Shown in pieces: positions 7,369 through 16,791 of a stretch of DNA of 47,194 nt (position 1 is the first letter of the stretch; every line of letters starts with the position of its first letter). Under the pieces are notes generated by a model, which saw only the letters and a list, made by a program, of their open reading frames with translations, did not search any database and was not told the DNA's origin. The stretch comes from CAZMZF01 sp964570765 (GTDB taxonomy: Bacteria; Zixibacteria; MSB-5A5; RBG-16-43-9): positions 1 to 47,194 of the forward strand of contig CAZMZF010000021.1 in NCBI GenBank assembly GCA_964570765.1. The letters run 5' to 3'. Both the position numbers and the translations under genes were made by a program.

Positions 7369-10300
7369 TCATTTATGACGGACATCGGTTTTCGGTTTTT
7401 TAAGTCTATGCTTTGCCATTCTTCTTCTTAAGGTTGCCTCACCTATTCCCAATTGAAAAGCTGTCTTAACCTGATTCCAATTATTTTTCACTAAAGCTTG
7501 GAGGATTATTTCTCTTTCCAGATTCCCCAAAACTCTGGGTAAGCTCTCCTTTGAGGTAAGTAGTTTTATATCCCTTTGAATTTGTGATTTTGTTGGAAGG
7601 TATTCTTTTGGGAAGGAACCATCCTCAGAGAAGAGGACTGCTTTTTCCATTAAATTAGCCAGCTCTCTCACATTACCGGGCCAAGGATAGTCGATTAAAA
7701 CATTCATTGCCTTAACTGGAATTGTTATCTTAGGTTTGCTGTTTTCTTGAGAGAACTTTTCTAAGAAATAGTCAATTAGATAAGGAATGTCCTCTTTTCT
7801 TTCACGTAAAAGAGGGATTTTAATTGACACTGGGTTTAATCTATAAAAAAGGTCTTTTCTGAAAACACCTTTCTTAATGCATTCCTCTAAATCTTTATTA
7901 GTGGCTGAGATTACCCGGATATCAACTTTTAACGTCTTGTTTCCACCCACTCTCTCGAACTCTCTTTCTTGAAGCACTCTCAAGACCTTGGCTTGAGTGG
8001 AAAGGCTCATGTCTCCGATCTCATCAAAGAAGATAGTCCCTCCATCTGCGTGCTTGAATTTTCCATCTCTCATCGCTACTCCTGTTGCCACCTTTTCTTC
8101 TACACCGAAAAGCTCACTTTCTAAAAGAGATTCAGGTAAGGCCGCACAATTAACCTTCACAAAGGGCTTGTCTTTGCGAACACTGGTATGATGAATCAGA
8201 TTGGCAATTAGCTCTTTACCAGTCCCACTTTCTCCTAAAATCAGGATACTGGTTTTACTGTTAGCTACCTTTTCAACCATATGGAAAACATCCTGCATCT
8301 TCTTGTTTCTACCAACTATATTGGGAAAGCTATAGGTTTTCCTCAGGTCTTTTTTCAACTGAAAGACTTCTTCATTCAGCTCGTTGTAAAGCTCAGCCTT
8401 TTCAAGAGCAACAGCTATCAAGTTAGCAAAAGCTTTAAGAAAATATAAATCCTCTTTAGAGAAAATTCCGCTTAAAGAACGGTGATCTACATAGATAGTG
8501 CCTAGGGTTTTGTTCTTAGTAATTAAAGGCACACAAAGAATAGAAAGGATATTATACGTTATCACGCTTTTATATAAGCTTATCTCTGGATCAGATCTGG
8601 TATCCTCTATTATCAACGGTTCATCGGTTTTTAGAACATCCCTGATCACCCTCCGGCTAATGCTTAGAGCATCCTCTTTGGTTTCTTTTTCTATCCCCCT
8701 TGTAGCTTTCAGCTCTAAACTGTCATCTTGAGGACAATAGAGGATAACTGCTGCTCTCTCCGCGCTTAGATGTTCTATGGCTAAGTCTAAAATCTTGACT
8801 AAAAGCTCATCTAAATCTGTGATATTGTTCAAAAGTTCACTGATTTGATAAAAAACCTGTGTCCTCTGCTGGTCTACTTGGGTGAAAACGGATAGTTCTT
8901 TCATTAGAGCTTCACACTCTGAAACCTTTGTAGGGATTTCAATATCCTTAAAAATGGCCAAAGCCTCTTTCGAGTAAGCTTTGGCTTCCTTAAACTTTCC
9001 TAGGTCAGATTTTATTTTGCCAATTTCCAGATAAGTAATTGCGAGCTCATACCTCATCTTTAAAATTTTGAAAACCTCAGCCGCTTCCAAAAACTCTCTC
9101 AGACTTTCTTCAACTTTACCCCTTTGTTTCAATAAGATACCGGTTATTCTTTTGAATTTGCCTTTTAAAGTTTGATCCTCGATAGATTTTAACAGTTTTT
9201 CTGCGTAATTTAGATGCACCTCAGCTTCGGTTTTATTATCCTGCCCGAGTCCCAATTCTGTCAAAGAAAGAGATACCTCTACCATCTTTTTCTGGTTTTC
9301 CAGATTATCATATAGCCTTAGACTCTCCTTTAGTTGAAAAGAAGCTGAAGAGAAGTCTCCTGTCTCAAGATTAAATCTGCCTAAAAGACTTAAACTATCA
9401 GCTAATCCCGATTTGTCATCCAATTCTTCTCGTAATCTCAAGCTCCTTTCCAAATAGGTCTTAGATTTAGACCATTCTTCTTTGAGGAGGTAGACTTCAC
9501 CTAAGCTAAAGCAGGAATGAGCTACCCCCGACCTATTGTGCAGATTCTGGAATAGCTTTAGAGCCTTGGAATGACTTTCTAGCGATTTATTCAACGCACC
9601 TCTTCTCAGGTGGACAAGGCCTAAGTTGGTAAGTGTGTTAGCAAGCCCCTTTTGATCTCCTGTTCTCTCTTTTAATTCATAGCTTTTCAGGTGGCATTCT
9701 AAAGACCTATCCCATTCGCATAGATTTTCCAAGGTCAAGGCTAAGTTGTTATATAGAAAAGAGAGGTTAGCAATATTTTTATATTTCTGTTCAGTATGCA
9801 ATGATTTTTCAAAATAGTCCAGCGCTTCCTTTGGCTCGCCTTTGCTTCTATATAGTAACCCTAAGTTCATATTGACAGTAGCTAGGCATTTTTCATCCTT
9901 AAGTTCCTCGAAGATCTTTAAACTTTTATGATAATAATTCAAAGCTTTACTGAACTCGCCTAATCCCCAATAAACCACTCCCAGACCATTCAAGGCTAAT
10001 CCCAATTCTTTGGAACTGTCCTTTCCTAGTAACCCAATTGCCTGCTGGAAGCACGAGATGGCTTGGGGATAATCGGATCTTCTCTGATATACCCAACCTA
10101 AAGTGGTATTCAGTCCAGCGAACAATCTTGGGAAGTGGGCTCCACTATATATACACAAGCCCTCCTTTAAAATCTCGATAGCTTTTTCATACTCGCCCTT
10201 TCTCAAATAAAAGGCTCCCATTTCTTGATAAAGCTTGGCTGTCTTGTCTGGATTTTGCTCTTCTTGTGTCCCAATTTTAATCGCCTTAGAATAGTAGCCA

Positions 10301-12396
10301 AGAGCTTTATCAAAGTCTCCAGAAATCGCGTACTGTTTACCAAGTTTGGAAAGAATCTCTTCGTTTGAGGTAAAGGGTTCTTCTAATCCTTGCTCGTAAA
10401 ATTTTAAAGCATTTTCATAATGTTTAATAGCTTCTTCGTGAGTATTTTCTCTCTCAGCTTTTTCCCCGGCTAAAAAGGAATATTTGAAAGCCAACTCTTT
10501 TTTTTCAGCCTGAACGAAATGGTAAGCCAGGCGATCGATAACTGCATCTTTATCTGTAGAATAAGACTCTTCCAAAACCTGGCCACACTTCTCGTGCAGT
10601 CCTTTTCTTCTGTCTTCATCTATTTCACGGTAAATTAAATCTCTTACTATGTCGTTGACAAAAGCAAATTTCTTGTCTGATGGAGATGAATTCGCTTCCA
10701 TAAGCCTTTCCAAGAAAACTGTTGTCATGTAATTCGCCATCTCCTCTTCGGTATAACCTGCTACTTCACGCAGTATATCTGATTCAAACTCTTCTCCAAG
10801 AACTGAAGCTGTCTCTATCAGATTTAAACTGTCAGGAGATAATCGGTGTAACCTGTCTTTTATCTGTGATACATAACTTTCAGGTGCACTAATTTTATTC
10901 AAGCCTTCTGCATCTAACTCCCAACTAAGACCTGCTCTTTTGAGATATCCTTGTTCCACTAATGAATTCATCGAGGAAATTATCAAAGAAGGATTTCCTC
11001 CGGTTTTCTGATAAACAGTCTGACTGATTTTTTCTTCCTCACCTTTCCATTTAAACGTCGAACTTATTAAGTGAGCCGTTTCTTCTTCTTTTAGAGGTTT
11101 AAGGATTATTTTAGTGGGAGCTTTATATAAATTAGATCTCAGTACTGCTTCAACCTTTTCCGCCTTTCTATCATCCTCTGAAAGGGTCAAATTATTATCC
11201 AAGACAAAACAGAACAAAACTTTCTCTTTTTTCGTCTGGTTCAACCAATTAATTAAGGAATCAAGAAGTTCCAAGTTTACTTTTTGAAAATCATCAATAA
11301 TCAAGACAATAGGGTGGGTCTGAGTTGAAAGACTTTGAGGCTCTGGAATAAGCATTTCACCAGATTCAGCAATATTCTTCAAGATAACTAATCCTCCCTG
11401 AATCTGGACAAAATTCTTGAATTCTTTTAAAAGTCTTGTTTTTCCAACCCCCCATTCGCCTTCTAAGTGGATAACCTCTGTCCGCCCGTACTTCACCTCT
11501 TCAAAAAGATATTTGAACAAAGAAAAATCTTCTTCTCGACCAATAAAGTCAGCTGAAGCCATCAAGCTTTTGATAAGATTTGAATCAACCTCCTCCAACT
11601 TAAGCCCAGAAGCTTGCTCGATCTCTTCTATCAGCTCTCTGGCTGAATAATAACGATCTAAAGGGTCCTTTTTAAGTAATTTCATAATCTGGTGCTTAAG
11701 TGATTCGGGAATTTTCAAATCCCTTGGGAATTCTGGTTCTTTTTCAAGATGACCTTTGGCTATACTCATTAGATCAAATTCTTCAAAAGGGAGTTTACCA
11801 GTCAAAACTTCATAAAGCATCACGCCTAAGGAGTATAGGTCAACCTGATGGTTATACTCTTCCCCCCTAATTACCTCTGGAGCAAGGTAAGGGATGGTAC
11901 CTTTCAAATAGGGCTGTTCAAGCACTTTTCCATATTCAGCAAAACCAAAATCGGTGAATTTTACTACTGGATTGCCTTCCTCATCTGAGGAAACCAAGAT
12001 ATTAGCAGGTTTAATGTCACCATGGATTATTCCTTTGCTGTGGAGAAACTCTAAAGTCTTCAATATTTCGATTAGAACCTGATAAAACTTTTGGTAATCT
12101 AATTCCTTGAAATATCCCTTAAAATCCTTACCTACTATAAACTCCATTGAGAAAAAAGGGTTATTATCGTTATTGAAACCATAATCGAAGACATTAACTA
12201 TATTGAGATGTTTGATCTGGCTTAAGAGGAGATATTCTTTTTTAAACCTTTCTATATCTTCAGGCTCTTGGCTCAAAAGGACTTTTAAAGCAACTGTTCT
12301 TCGATCAAGATCGAGTGCTTTGTAGACAGAAGCTATCCCACCTGAGTCTATCTTCTCAATTAGTTGATATCCTTTGATTCCATGTAAATTAGACAT
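7369..12396 (-). CDS. Giant regulator: Ser/Thr kinase - AAA ATPase - TPR - GAF - sigma-54-type AAA+ - Fis HTH
   Basis: 1675 residues. A protein kinase domain covers about 10-260: Gly-rich loop DSGGIASVYKA, VALKVL, HGDIKPAN catalytic loop with Asp127 (HGD instead of HRD), DFG 149-151 and APE. An AAA/STAND-like ATPase follows with Walker A GEWGVGKT at about 313-320 and a LIIDDFQ Walker B. About a dozen TPR units lie at 640-1150, a GAF domain at 1175-1320 and an NtrC-type AAA+ at about 1355-1590 (GESGTGKE, GGTIFFDEIGDM, YPWPGNVREL). A Fis-type HTH lies at 1639-1668 (LGIGEATLRRRM). The usual GAFTGA loop reads KVATGV, a variant without the Phe that contacts sigma-54. No transmembrane segment. It resembles kinase-fused MalT-like regulators of deltaproteobacteria and candidate phyla. 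Likely senses a cytoplasmic ligand and controls the neighbouring peptide operon (inference). Confidence 0.9.
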   Translation of the reverse strand: MSNLHGIKGYQLIEKIDSGGIASVYKALDLDRRTVALKVLLSQEPEDIERFKKEYLLLSQIKHLNIVNVFDYGFNNDNNPFFSMEFIVGKDFKGYFKELDYQKFYQVLIEILKTLEFLHSKGIIHGDIKPANILVSSDEEGNPVVKFTDFGFAEYGKVLEQPYLKGTIPYLAPEVIRGEEYNHQVDLYSLGVMLYEVLTGKLPFEEFDLMSIAKGHLEKEPEFPRDLKIPESLKHQIMKLLKKDPLDRYYSARELIEEIEQASGLKLEEVDSNLIKSLMASADFIGREEDFSLFKYLFEEVKYGRTEVIHLEGEWGVGKTRLLKEFKNFVQIQGGLVILKNIAESGEMLIPEPQSLSTQTHPIVLIIDDFQKVNLELLDSLINWLNQTKKEKVLFCFVLDNNLTLSEDDRKAEKVEAVLRSNLYKAPTKIILKPLKEEETAHLISSTFKWKGEEEKISQTVYQKTGGNPSLIISSMNSLVEQGYLKRAGLSWELDAEGLNKISAPESYVSQIKDRLHRLSPDSLNLIETASVLGEEFESDILREVAGYTEEEMANYMTTVFLERLMEANSSPSDKKFAFVNDIVRDLIYREIDEDRRKGLHEKCGQVLEESYSTDKDAVIDRLAYHFVQAEKKELAFKYSFLAGEKAERENTHEEAIKHYENALKFYEQGLEEPFTSNEEILSKLGKQYAISGDFDKALGYYSKAIKIGTQEEQNPDKTAKLYQEMGAFYLRKGEYEKAIEILKEGLCIYSGAHFPRLFAGLNTTLGWVYQRRSDYPQAISCFQQAIGLLGKDSSKELGLALNGLGVVYWGLGEFSKALNYYHKSLKIFEELKDEKCLATVNMNLGLLYRSKGEPKEALDYFEKSLHTEQKYKNIANLSFLYNNLALTLENLCEWDRSLECHLKSYELKERTGDQKGLANTLTNLGLVHLRRGALNKSLESHSKALKLFQNLHNRSGVAHSCFSLGEVYLLKEEWSKSKTYLERSLRLREELDDKSGLADSLSLLGRFNLETGDFSSASFQLKESLRLYDNLENQKKMVEVSLSLTELGLGQDNKTEAEVHLNYAEKLLKSIEDQTLKGKFKRITGILLKQRGKVEESLREFLEAAEVFKILKMRYELAITYLEIGKIKSDLGKFKEAKAYSKEALAIFKDIEIPTKVSECEALMKELSVFTQVDQQRTQVFYQISELLNNITDLDELLVKILDLAIEHLSAERAAVILYCPQDDSLELKATRGIEKETKEDALSISRRVIRDVLKTDEPLIIEDTRSDPEISLYKSVITYNILSILCVPLITKNKTLGTIYVDHRSLSGIFSKEDLYFLKAFANLIAVALEKAELYNELNEEVFQLKKDLRKTYSFPNIVGRNKKMQDVFHMVEKVANSKTSILILGESGTGKELIANLIHHTSVRKDKPFVKVNCAALPESLLESELFGVEEKVATGVAMRDGKFKHADGGTIFFDEIGDMSLSTQAKVLRVLQEREFERVGGNKTLKVDIRVISATNKDLEECIKKGVFRKDLFYRLNPVSIKIPLLRERKEDIPYLIDYFLEKFSQENSKPKITIPVKAMNVLIDYPWPGNVRELANLMEKAVLFSEDGSFPKEYLPTKSQIQRDIKLLTSKESLPRVLGNLEREIILQALVKNNWNQVKTAFQLGIGEATLRRRMAKHRLKKPKTDVRHK

Positions 12397-12602
12397 GAGG
12401 TTTTTCTCTTTCTTCCAAACAGCTTAGAATATAATCTCTTCTTAAGTAATTTCAAGCTCTTTCTATAGCTTGGGGTTTGGTAAAAGTTTATAATTCTACT
12501 ATTTCTAAGTTTTGTGATTTTTTTCAGTTGCTAAATTGTATAAAAATATTATCTTATATAATTATTAAATTCTTAGGTCTCAGGAAAAAGGAGTTGTTTT
12601 TA

Positions 12603-14303
12603 ATGAGCAACATAGGTTCTTATGAAGAAAGATACAAAGGATTTGACTGGTCTTTTGCCCGAAAGGAGTTAGGTTACAAGGAAGGTTCTCCTTTAAATAT
12701 AGGTTATTATTGTTCAGATAGAATCTGCGAAATGGGGCTGGGGAAAAAATTAGCTATGGTCTGGGAGGGATATTCTGGAGAAATTGAAAAATTTACCTAC
12801 GATGACCTTAAGGTCTATTCTAGCAACTACGCCCATCTCTTGAAGGATTTAGGAGTTAAAGAAGGGGAGAGAGTTTTCATCTTTATGGACCGCGTGCCAG
12901 ACCTTTATTTCTCATTTTTAGGGATTTTGAAAATGGGTGGGATTGTGGCACCATTGTTCTCTGCCTTTGGAGAGGATTCTCTTCTAACCCGACTGGCGGA
13001 TGGTAAAGTTTCTGCTATAATCACCACCACGAAACTGATGAAAAAGATCAGGAGAATAAAAGATAAACTACCCCAATTAAAAAAGATAATCATTGTAACT
13101 GAAGAGGAAAATCTCAAACTTGAGGAAAAAGAGATGGTTTTTTCAGTCAAGAAAACTGAAAGGATTGAAAGTTTTAACATTTTTCCAAGCAATCCTGAGA
13201 CACCTTCGGTCCTCCATTATACTTCCGGAACCACAGGAAAGCCCAAAGGAGCTCTGCATATTCACTCCTCTATTTTCGCTCAATCTTTAACTACAAAATG
13301 GTGCCTGGATTTAAAGCTGGACGATATCTACTGGTGCACGGCTGATCCGGGCTGGGTAACGGGGACTTCATACGGGATTATAGGTCCCTGGAGTCTAGGT
13401 ATAACCCAGGTGGTTCTGGATAGCGGTTTTCATCCGGAGAAGTGGTATAGTCTAATCGAAAGACATAAAATAACGGTCTGGTATTCAGCACCTACAGCCA
13501 TCCGGCTTTTGATGAGAGAAGGGGAAGAGGTAGTGAAAAAATATGACCTTTCCTCTTTGAGATACCTTTGCAGTGTAGGTGAGCCTTTAAATGCTGAGGC
13601 GGTTTTGTGGTCCAAAAAAGTTTATGGTCTCCCTTTTTATGATACCTACTGGCAGACAGAAACTGGAAGTATCGTGATCTCAAACTATCCAGGAATGGAG
13701 GTTAGACCAGGCTCTATGGGAAAACCGTTCCCTGGAATTGTGGCTACAGTATTAGATTCTAGTTATAACCCTATAACTAAGGTTGGTTCCGTTGGTCTGA
13801 TTGCCTTAAAACCTGGCTGGCCCTCTATGTTTCGGGCTTACTGGAACAACCCGGAGATCTATAATAACAAATTTAAAAATGGATGGTATTTAACCGGAGA
13901 CCGGGCAAGCATAGATAAGGATGGATATTACTGGTTTATCGGCAGGGATGATGATGTGATCAATACTGCCGGACATCTGGTCAGCCCCTTTGAAGTGGAA
14001 TCCGCACTTTTAGAGCATAAGGCTGTGGCTGAATCTGCCGCCATTGGAAAACCTGATCCGATAAATATGGAGGTGGTCAAAGTTTTTGTATCATTGAAGC
14101 CGGGATTTGAGAAAAGTGATGATATGGAGCTGGATATAATGAACTTTATTCGCAAAAGATTATCCCCTTTAGCTATGCCTCAGGAGATAGAATTTGTCCA
14201 ATCTTTACCCAAGACCAGAAGCGGAAAGATAATGAGACGTCTTCTTAGAGCCCAAGAGAGAGGTGAGCCGATAGGAGATGTCTCAACTCTGGAGAACGAT
14301 TGA
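12603..14303 (+). CDS. AMP-forming acyl-CoA (acetyl-CoA-like) synthetase
   Basis: 566 residues from the ATG at 12603, which has AAGGAG ten bases upstream; the in-frame extension to 12477 is low-complexity and has no ribosome site. ANL-superfamily motifs: phosphate loop YTSGTTGKPKG at about 206, ADPGWVTG, YWQTETG, GDRASIDKDGYYWFIGR and the C-terminal KTRSGKIMRR with catalytic Lys542. The ADPGWVTG segment is typical of the acetyl-/propionyl-/medium-chain synthetase branch, though it is shorter than Acs (about 650). It activates a carboxylic acid as acyl-AMP and transfers it to CoA or, given the ACP gene downstream, possibly to the ACP phosphopantetheine. A repeat-containing 255-base gap separates it from the ACP gene. 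Confidence 0.85.
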   Translation: MSNIGSYEERYKGFDWSFARKELGYKEGSPLNIGYYCSDRICEMGLGKKLAMVWEGYSGEIEKFTYDDLKVYSSNYAHLLKDLGVKEGERVFIFMDRVPDLYFSFLGILKMGGIVAPLFSAFGEDSLLTRLADGKVSAIITTTKLMKKIRRIKDKLPQLKKIIIVTEEENLKLEEKEMVFSVKKTERIESFNIFPSNPETPSVLHYTSGTTGKPKGALHIHSSIFAQSLTTKWCLDLKLDDIYWCTADPGWVTGTSYGIIGPWSLGITQVVLDSGFHPEKWYSLIERHKITVWYSAPTAIRLLMREGEEVVKKYDLSSLRYLCSVGEPLNAEAVLWSKKVYGLPFYDTYWQTETGSIVISNYPGMEVRPGSMGKPFPGIVATVLDSSYNPITKVGSVGLIALKPGWPSMFRAYWNNPEIYNNKFKNGWYLTGDRASIDKDGYYWFIGRDDDVINTAGHLVSPFEVESALLEHKAVAESAAIGKPDPINMEVVKVFVSLKPGFEKSDDMELDIMNFIRKRLSPLAMPQEIEFVQSLPKTRSGKIMRRLLRAQERGEPIGDVSTLEND

Positions 14304-14335
14304 TAGAAAAATATAGTACGAGACTTTTATGGCGT

Positions 14336-14452
14336 GTTGAAAAACGGAACTAATAGAGTGTCATTCTGAGCGAAGCGAAGAATCTCCATATTAATCAAAG
14401 AGATTCTTCGGTCGCTACTCTCCCTCAGAATGACAGGGTGGACTTTTTCAAC
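14336..14452. repeat. Dispersed inverted-repeat element (TCATTCTGAGCGAAG type)
   Basis: Nested inverted repeats: outer arms GTTGAAAAA (14336-14344) / TTTTTCAAC (14444-14452), then TGTCATTCTGAG (14359-14370) / CTCAGAATGACA (14424-14435), then GAATCTC/GAGATTC. The GCGAAGCGAAGAATCT core is a very common non-coding repeat type in uncultured-bacterial genomes. It lies between the synthetase and ACP genes and may fold as a long hairpin in their transcript. Confidence 0.7.
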
Positions 14453-14558
14453 AGTTCCTTTCAGCCTCGCTTAGCGAACCTGAAAGGTTCGCACTATGAT
14501 AACAAAAGAGATTATTAAGCAATTCTATTCTTAAAATAAAATTTGAAAGGAGTAAAAA

Positions 14559-14810
14559 ATGGATGATGCCAAAAAGATGATCATCGATTACGTTAAGAAA
14601 GAGTTCTTAGAAGAGGATAGTGATATGAAGATTAAAGAGGATACCCCTCTGATCTCCTCGGGAATCGTAGATTCTTTTTCTATGGTCTCTTTAAAAACTT
14701 TCTTAGAGAAAAAGTTTAAAATTCAAATCCCAGATGCCAAAGCAACTCCAGAGGCTTTTGATTCAATAAATAATATCATCACTTTGCTTAAGGAATTTGT
14801 AAAAATATAA
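14559..14810 (+). CDS. Acyl carrier protein
   Basis: 83 residues with the typical four-helix ACP pattern and the phosphopantetheine attachment motif GIVDSFSMV (Ser39). Acidic overall. It differs from the fatty-acid AcpP consensus (GADSLDTVEL) in having Phe after Ser, as seen in specialised stand-alone ACPs used with dedicated ligases. Ribosome site GAAAGGAG. It sits between an acyl-AMP ligase and a Kbl-type alpha-oxoamine synthase on the same strand, suggesting that an acyl group is carried from ligase to synthase, as in bacterial sphingolipid or amino-ketone pathways (inference). Confidence 0.85.
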   Translation: MDDAKKMIIDYVKKEFLEEDSDMKIKEDTPLISSGIVDSFSMVSLKTFLEKKFKIQIPDAKATPEAFDSINNIITLLKEFVKI

Positions 14811-14897
14811 TCTCTTCAGCCAGGAGATGAATTAATAGATTAAATGACCTTTTAGTGAATAGAATAAAAATTTTTAAATGATTATGCAGGAGGTCTT

Positions 14898-16145
14898 ATG
14901 GCTTATGGAAGTAAGGCAAAAGAGTTTTATCAAAATGAACTGAAGAACATCAAAGAGGCGGGCCTGAATAAAGAAGAAAGGTATATTCATACTCCTCAAG
15001 GAGCGGATATCAAGGTGGAGTTTCCTGAAGGAGCACAGGAGAAACAGGTGATTAATTTCTGCGCCAATAATTATCTGGGTCTTTCCAGCCATCCAGAAGT
15101 GGTTAAAGCGGCCCATCAAGGGTTAGATGACAGAGGTTATGGTATGTCCTCAGTCAGATTTATCTGCGGAACCCAGGACATTCACCGGCAATTAGAAAGA
15201 AAATTGACCGATTTCTTAGGAACTGAAGATACTATTTTATTCCCTTCCTGTATGGATGCTAATGCCGGGGTCTTCGAGGTCCTTCTGGATAGGGAAGATG
15301 CTATGATTGCAGATAAATTAGTGCACGCCTCGATAGTGGATGGGATGAGGCTTTGTAAAGCCCAGCAGTATGTTTATAAGCATTCCAATATGGAGCATTT
15401 AGAGGAAAAGCTGCAGGAGTCTCAGGAAAACCGCCACAGGATGATTATCACGGATGGTGTTTTCTCTATGGACGGAGACATTGCTAAGCTGGATGTTATC
15501 TGCGATCTGGCAGAGAAATATGATGCAATGGTTTTAGTGGACGATTCTCATTCCACCGGATTTGTAGGAAAGACCGGCAGGGGAACGCATGAGCATTGCG
15601 GCGTTATGGGCAGGATCGATCTTATTACCACCACCCTGGGTAAAGCCTTAGGAGGGGCTTCAGGTGGCTGTATTAGTGGCAGAAAAGAGTTAGTGGATTT
15701 ACTGCGGCAGAGAGCCAGACCCTATCTTTTCTCCAATACTGTTCCGCCGGTGATTGTATCTGCGGCCAGCAAGGTCTTAGATATTATCTCCAAGACCACT
15801 GAAAGAAGGGATAAGCTGGAGAAGAATACTTTATATTTCAGAAAAAAGATGACTGAAGCAGGTTTTGATATCAAGCCAGGTATTCATCCAATTGTTCCGA
15901 TAATGCTTTACAATGCCAAGTTAGCTTCTGATTTTGCTAAGGACCTGTATTACGAAGGGATTTACGTTATCGGATTTTTCTTCCCGGTGGTTCCAAAAGG
16001 TGAGGCCCGGATCAGGGTTCAGATTTCAGCCGACCATGAGATGGGACACCTGGATAAAGCCATTGAAGCCTTCACCCGCATCGGAAAAAAATACGACATC
16101 TTAGGAAATGACAAAAAAGCGATAATCGAAAAATATGGTCTCTAA
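14898..16145 (+). CDS. kbl: 2-amino-3-ketobutyrate CoA ligase / glycine C-acetyltransferase (alpha-oxoamine synthase)
   Basis: 415 residues, colinear with E. coli Kbl: EGLxKEER N-terminus, INFCANNYLGL, SVRFICGTQDIHR, DGVFSMDGDIA, VDDSHSTGFVG and the PLP-lysine motif TTTLGKALGGASGG (Lys249), then FFFPVVPKGEARIR. The enzyme interconverts glycine plus acetyl-CoA and 2-amino-3-ketobutyrate in threonine breakdown. No threonine dehydrogenase gene is adjacent; instead an acyl ligase and an ACP precede it, so the acyl donor could be different. Family similarity is much closer to Kbl than to BioF or serine palmitoyltransferase. Ribosome site GGAGG precedes the ATG. Confidence 0.88.
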   Translation: MAYGSKAKEFYQNELKNIKEAGLNKEERYIHTPQGADIKVEFPEGAQEKQVINFCANNYLGLSSHPEVVKAAHQGLDDRGYGMSSVRFICGTQDIHRQLERKLTDFLGTEDTILFPSCMDANAGVFEVLLDREDAMIADKLVHASIVDGMRLCKAQQYVYKHSNMEHLEEKLQESQENRHRMIITDGVFSMDGDIAKLDVICDLAEKYDAMVLVDDSHSTGFVGKTGRGTHEHCGVMGRIDLITTTLGKALGGASGGCISGRKELVDLLRQRARPYLFSNTVPPVIVSAASKVLDIISKTTERRDKLEKNTLYFRKKMTEAGFDIKPGIHPIVPIMLYNAKLASDFAKDLYYEGIYVIGFFFPVVPKGEARIRVQISADHEMGHLDKAIEAFTRIGKKYDILGNDKKAIIEKYGL

Positions 16146-16168
16146 TTAGTAAACGGAAAATAGAAATT

Positions 16169-16233
16169 GTAGGGGCAGACCCCTCCTTCGACCTTGCTCA
16201 GGACGGTGAGTTTGTTGAACCGTGTGTCTGCCC
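16169..16233. repeat. GTAGGGGCAGAC-type intergenic repeat
   Basis: GGGCAGAC (16173-16180) and GTCTGCCC (16226-16233) are complementary arms just after the kbl stop. The start (GTAGGGG) is shared with repeats at 2663, 21724 and 44615-44640. The rest of the 646-base gap before the histidine kinase gene holds a GGAGTGTAAA repeat (16586) and a promoter (16688), and otherwise no recognisable gene. Confidence 0.6.
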
Positions 16234-16585
16234 TTTATTTTTTTATAGCGTCTGAGGGAGGAAGGGTGGAGACCCTAAAATCTGGGTTTCGCTAAACTCA
16301 ACAAGCTCCGCCCCCTACGCGACTTGACAAAACAAAAAGAACCGTCTGCAGATTTGAGTTTTCCAGAGGTATTAACTGAATAGCCTTTGCCAAAACTGAG
16401 ATTTTGTAAGTAAACCCTTCCTGTCATAATTCCGATAAGAATAAAGAAGTCTCTTATCCCATTATTCAAAGGGGGGGTATTAGTCTAACTTTTAAATTTT
16501 ATATCCACACATTGAAAATGATAAGCGTATTGAAGACAATTATAACTTGATCTCTATTAAGGTTAAGTTATAGCTATATTTTTTA

Positions 16586-16608
16586 GGAGTGTAAACCTTT
16601 AGGTTTAC
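16586..16608 (+). repeat. GGAGTGTAAA repeat, copy 1
   Basis: GGAGTGTAAA followed by CCTTTAGG and TTTAC; GTAAACCTTTAGGTTTAC is a near-perfect palindrome. Related copies start at 19696, 22690 (inverted) and 27771 (inverted). Confidence 0.6.
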
Positions 16609-16687
16609 TATTTGACAGAGCTAAAATCGCCAGTCCACCTTAGGCGGATTGAGACTTTAGACTCCATTAGTTGTTTGTACTTTTTGA

Positions 16688-16716
16688 TTGACAGAGAGAA
16701 GCTGAAAGATTATTCT
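16688..16716 (+). promoter_or_regulatory. Sigma-70-type promoter for the hybrid histidine kinase gene
   Basis: TTGACA 16688-16693, 17-base spacer, TATTCT 16711-16716, about 70 bases ahead of the ATG at 16792. Confidence 0.5.
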
Positions 16717-16791
16717 AATAAAATTTGGAAATTAGAGGAAAAAGAGGAATTTTGACAGGTTTAAATTTAGCAAATAAGGGAGAATGATTAA

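Noticed and set aside
14898..16145. Serine palmitoyltransferase or BioF instead of Kbl
   Set aside because: The sequence follows E. coli Kbl closely throughout, including the N-terminal EGLxKEER and FFxPVVPKG segments.
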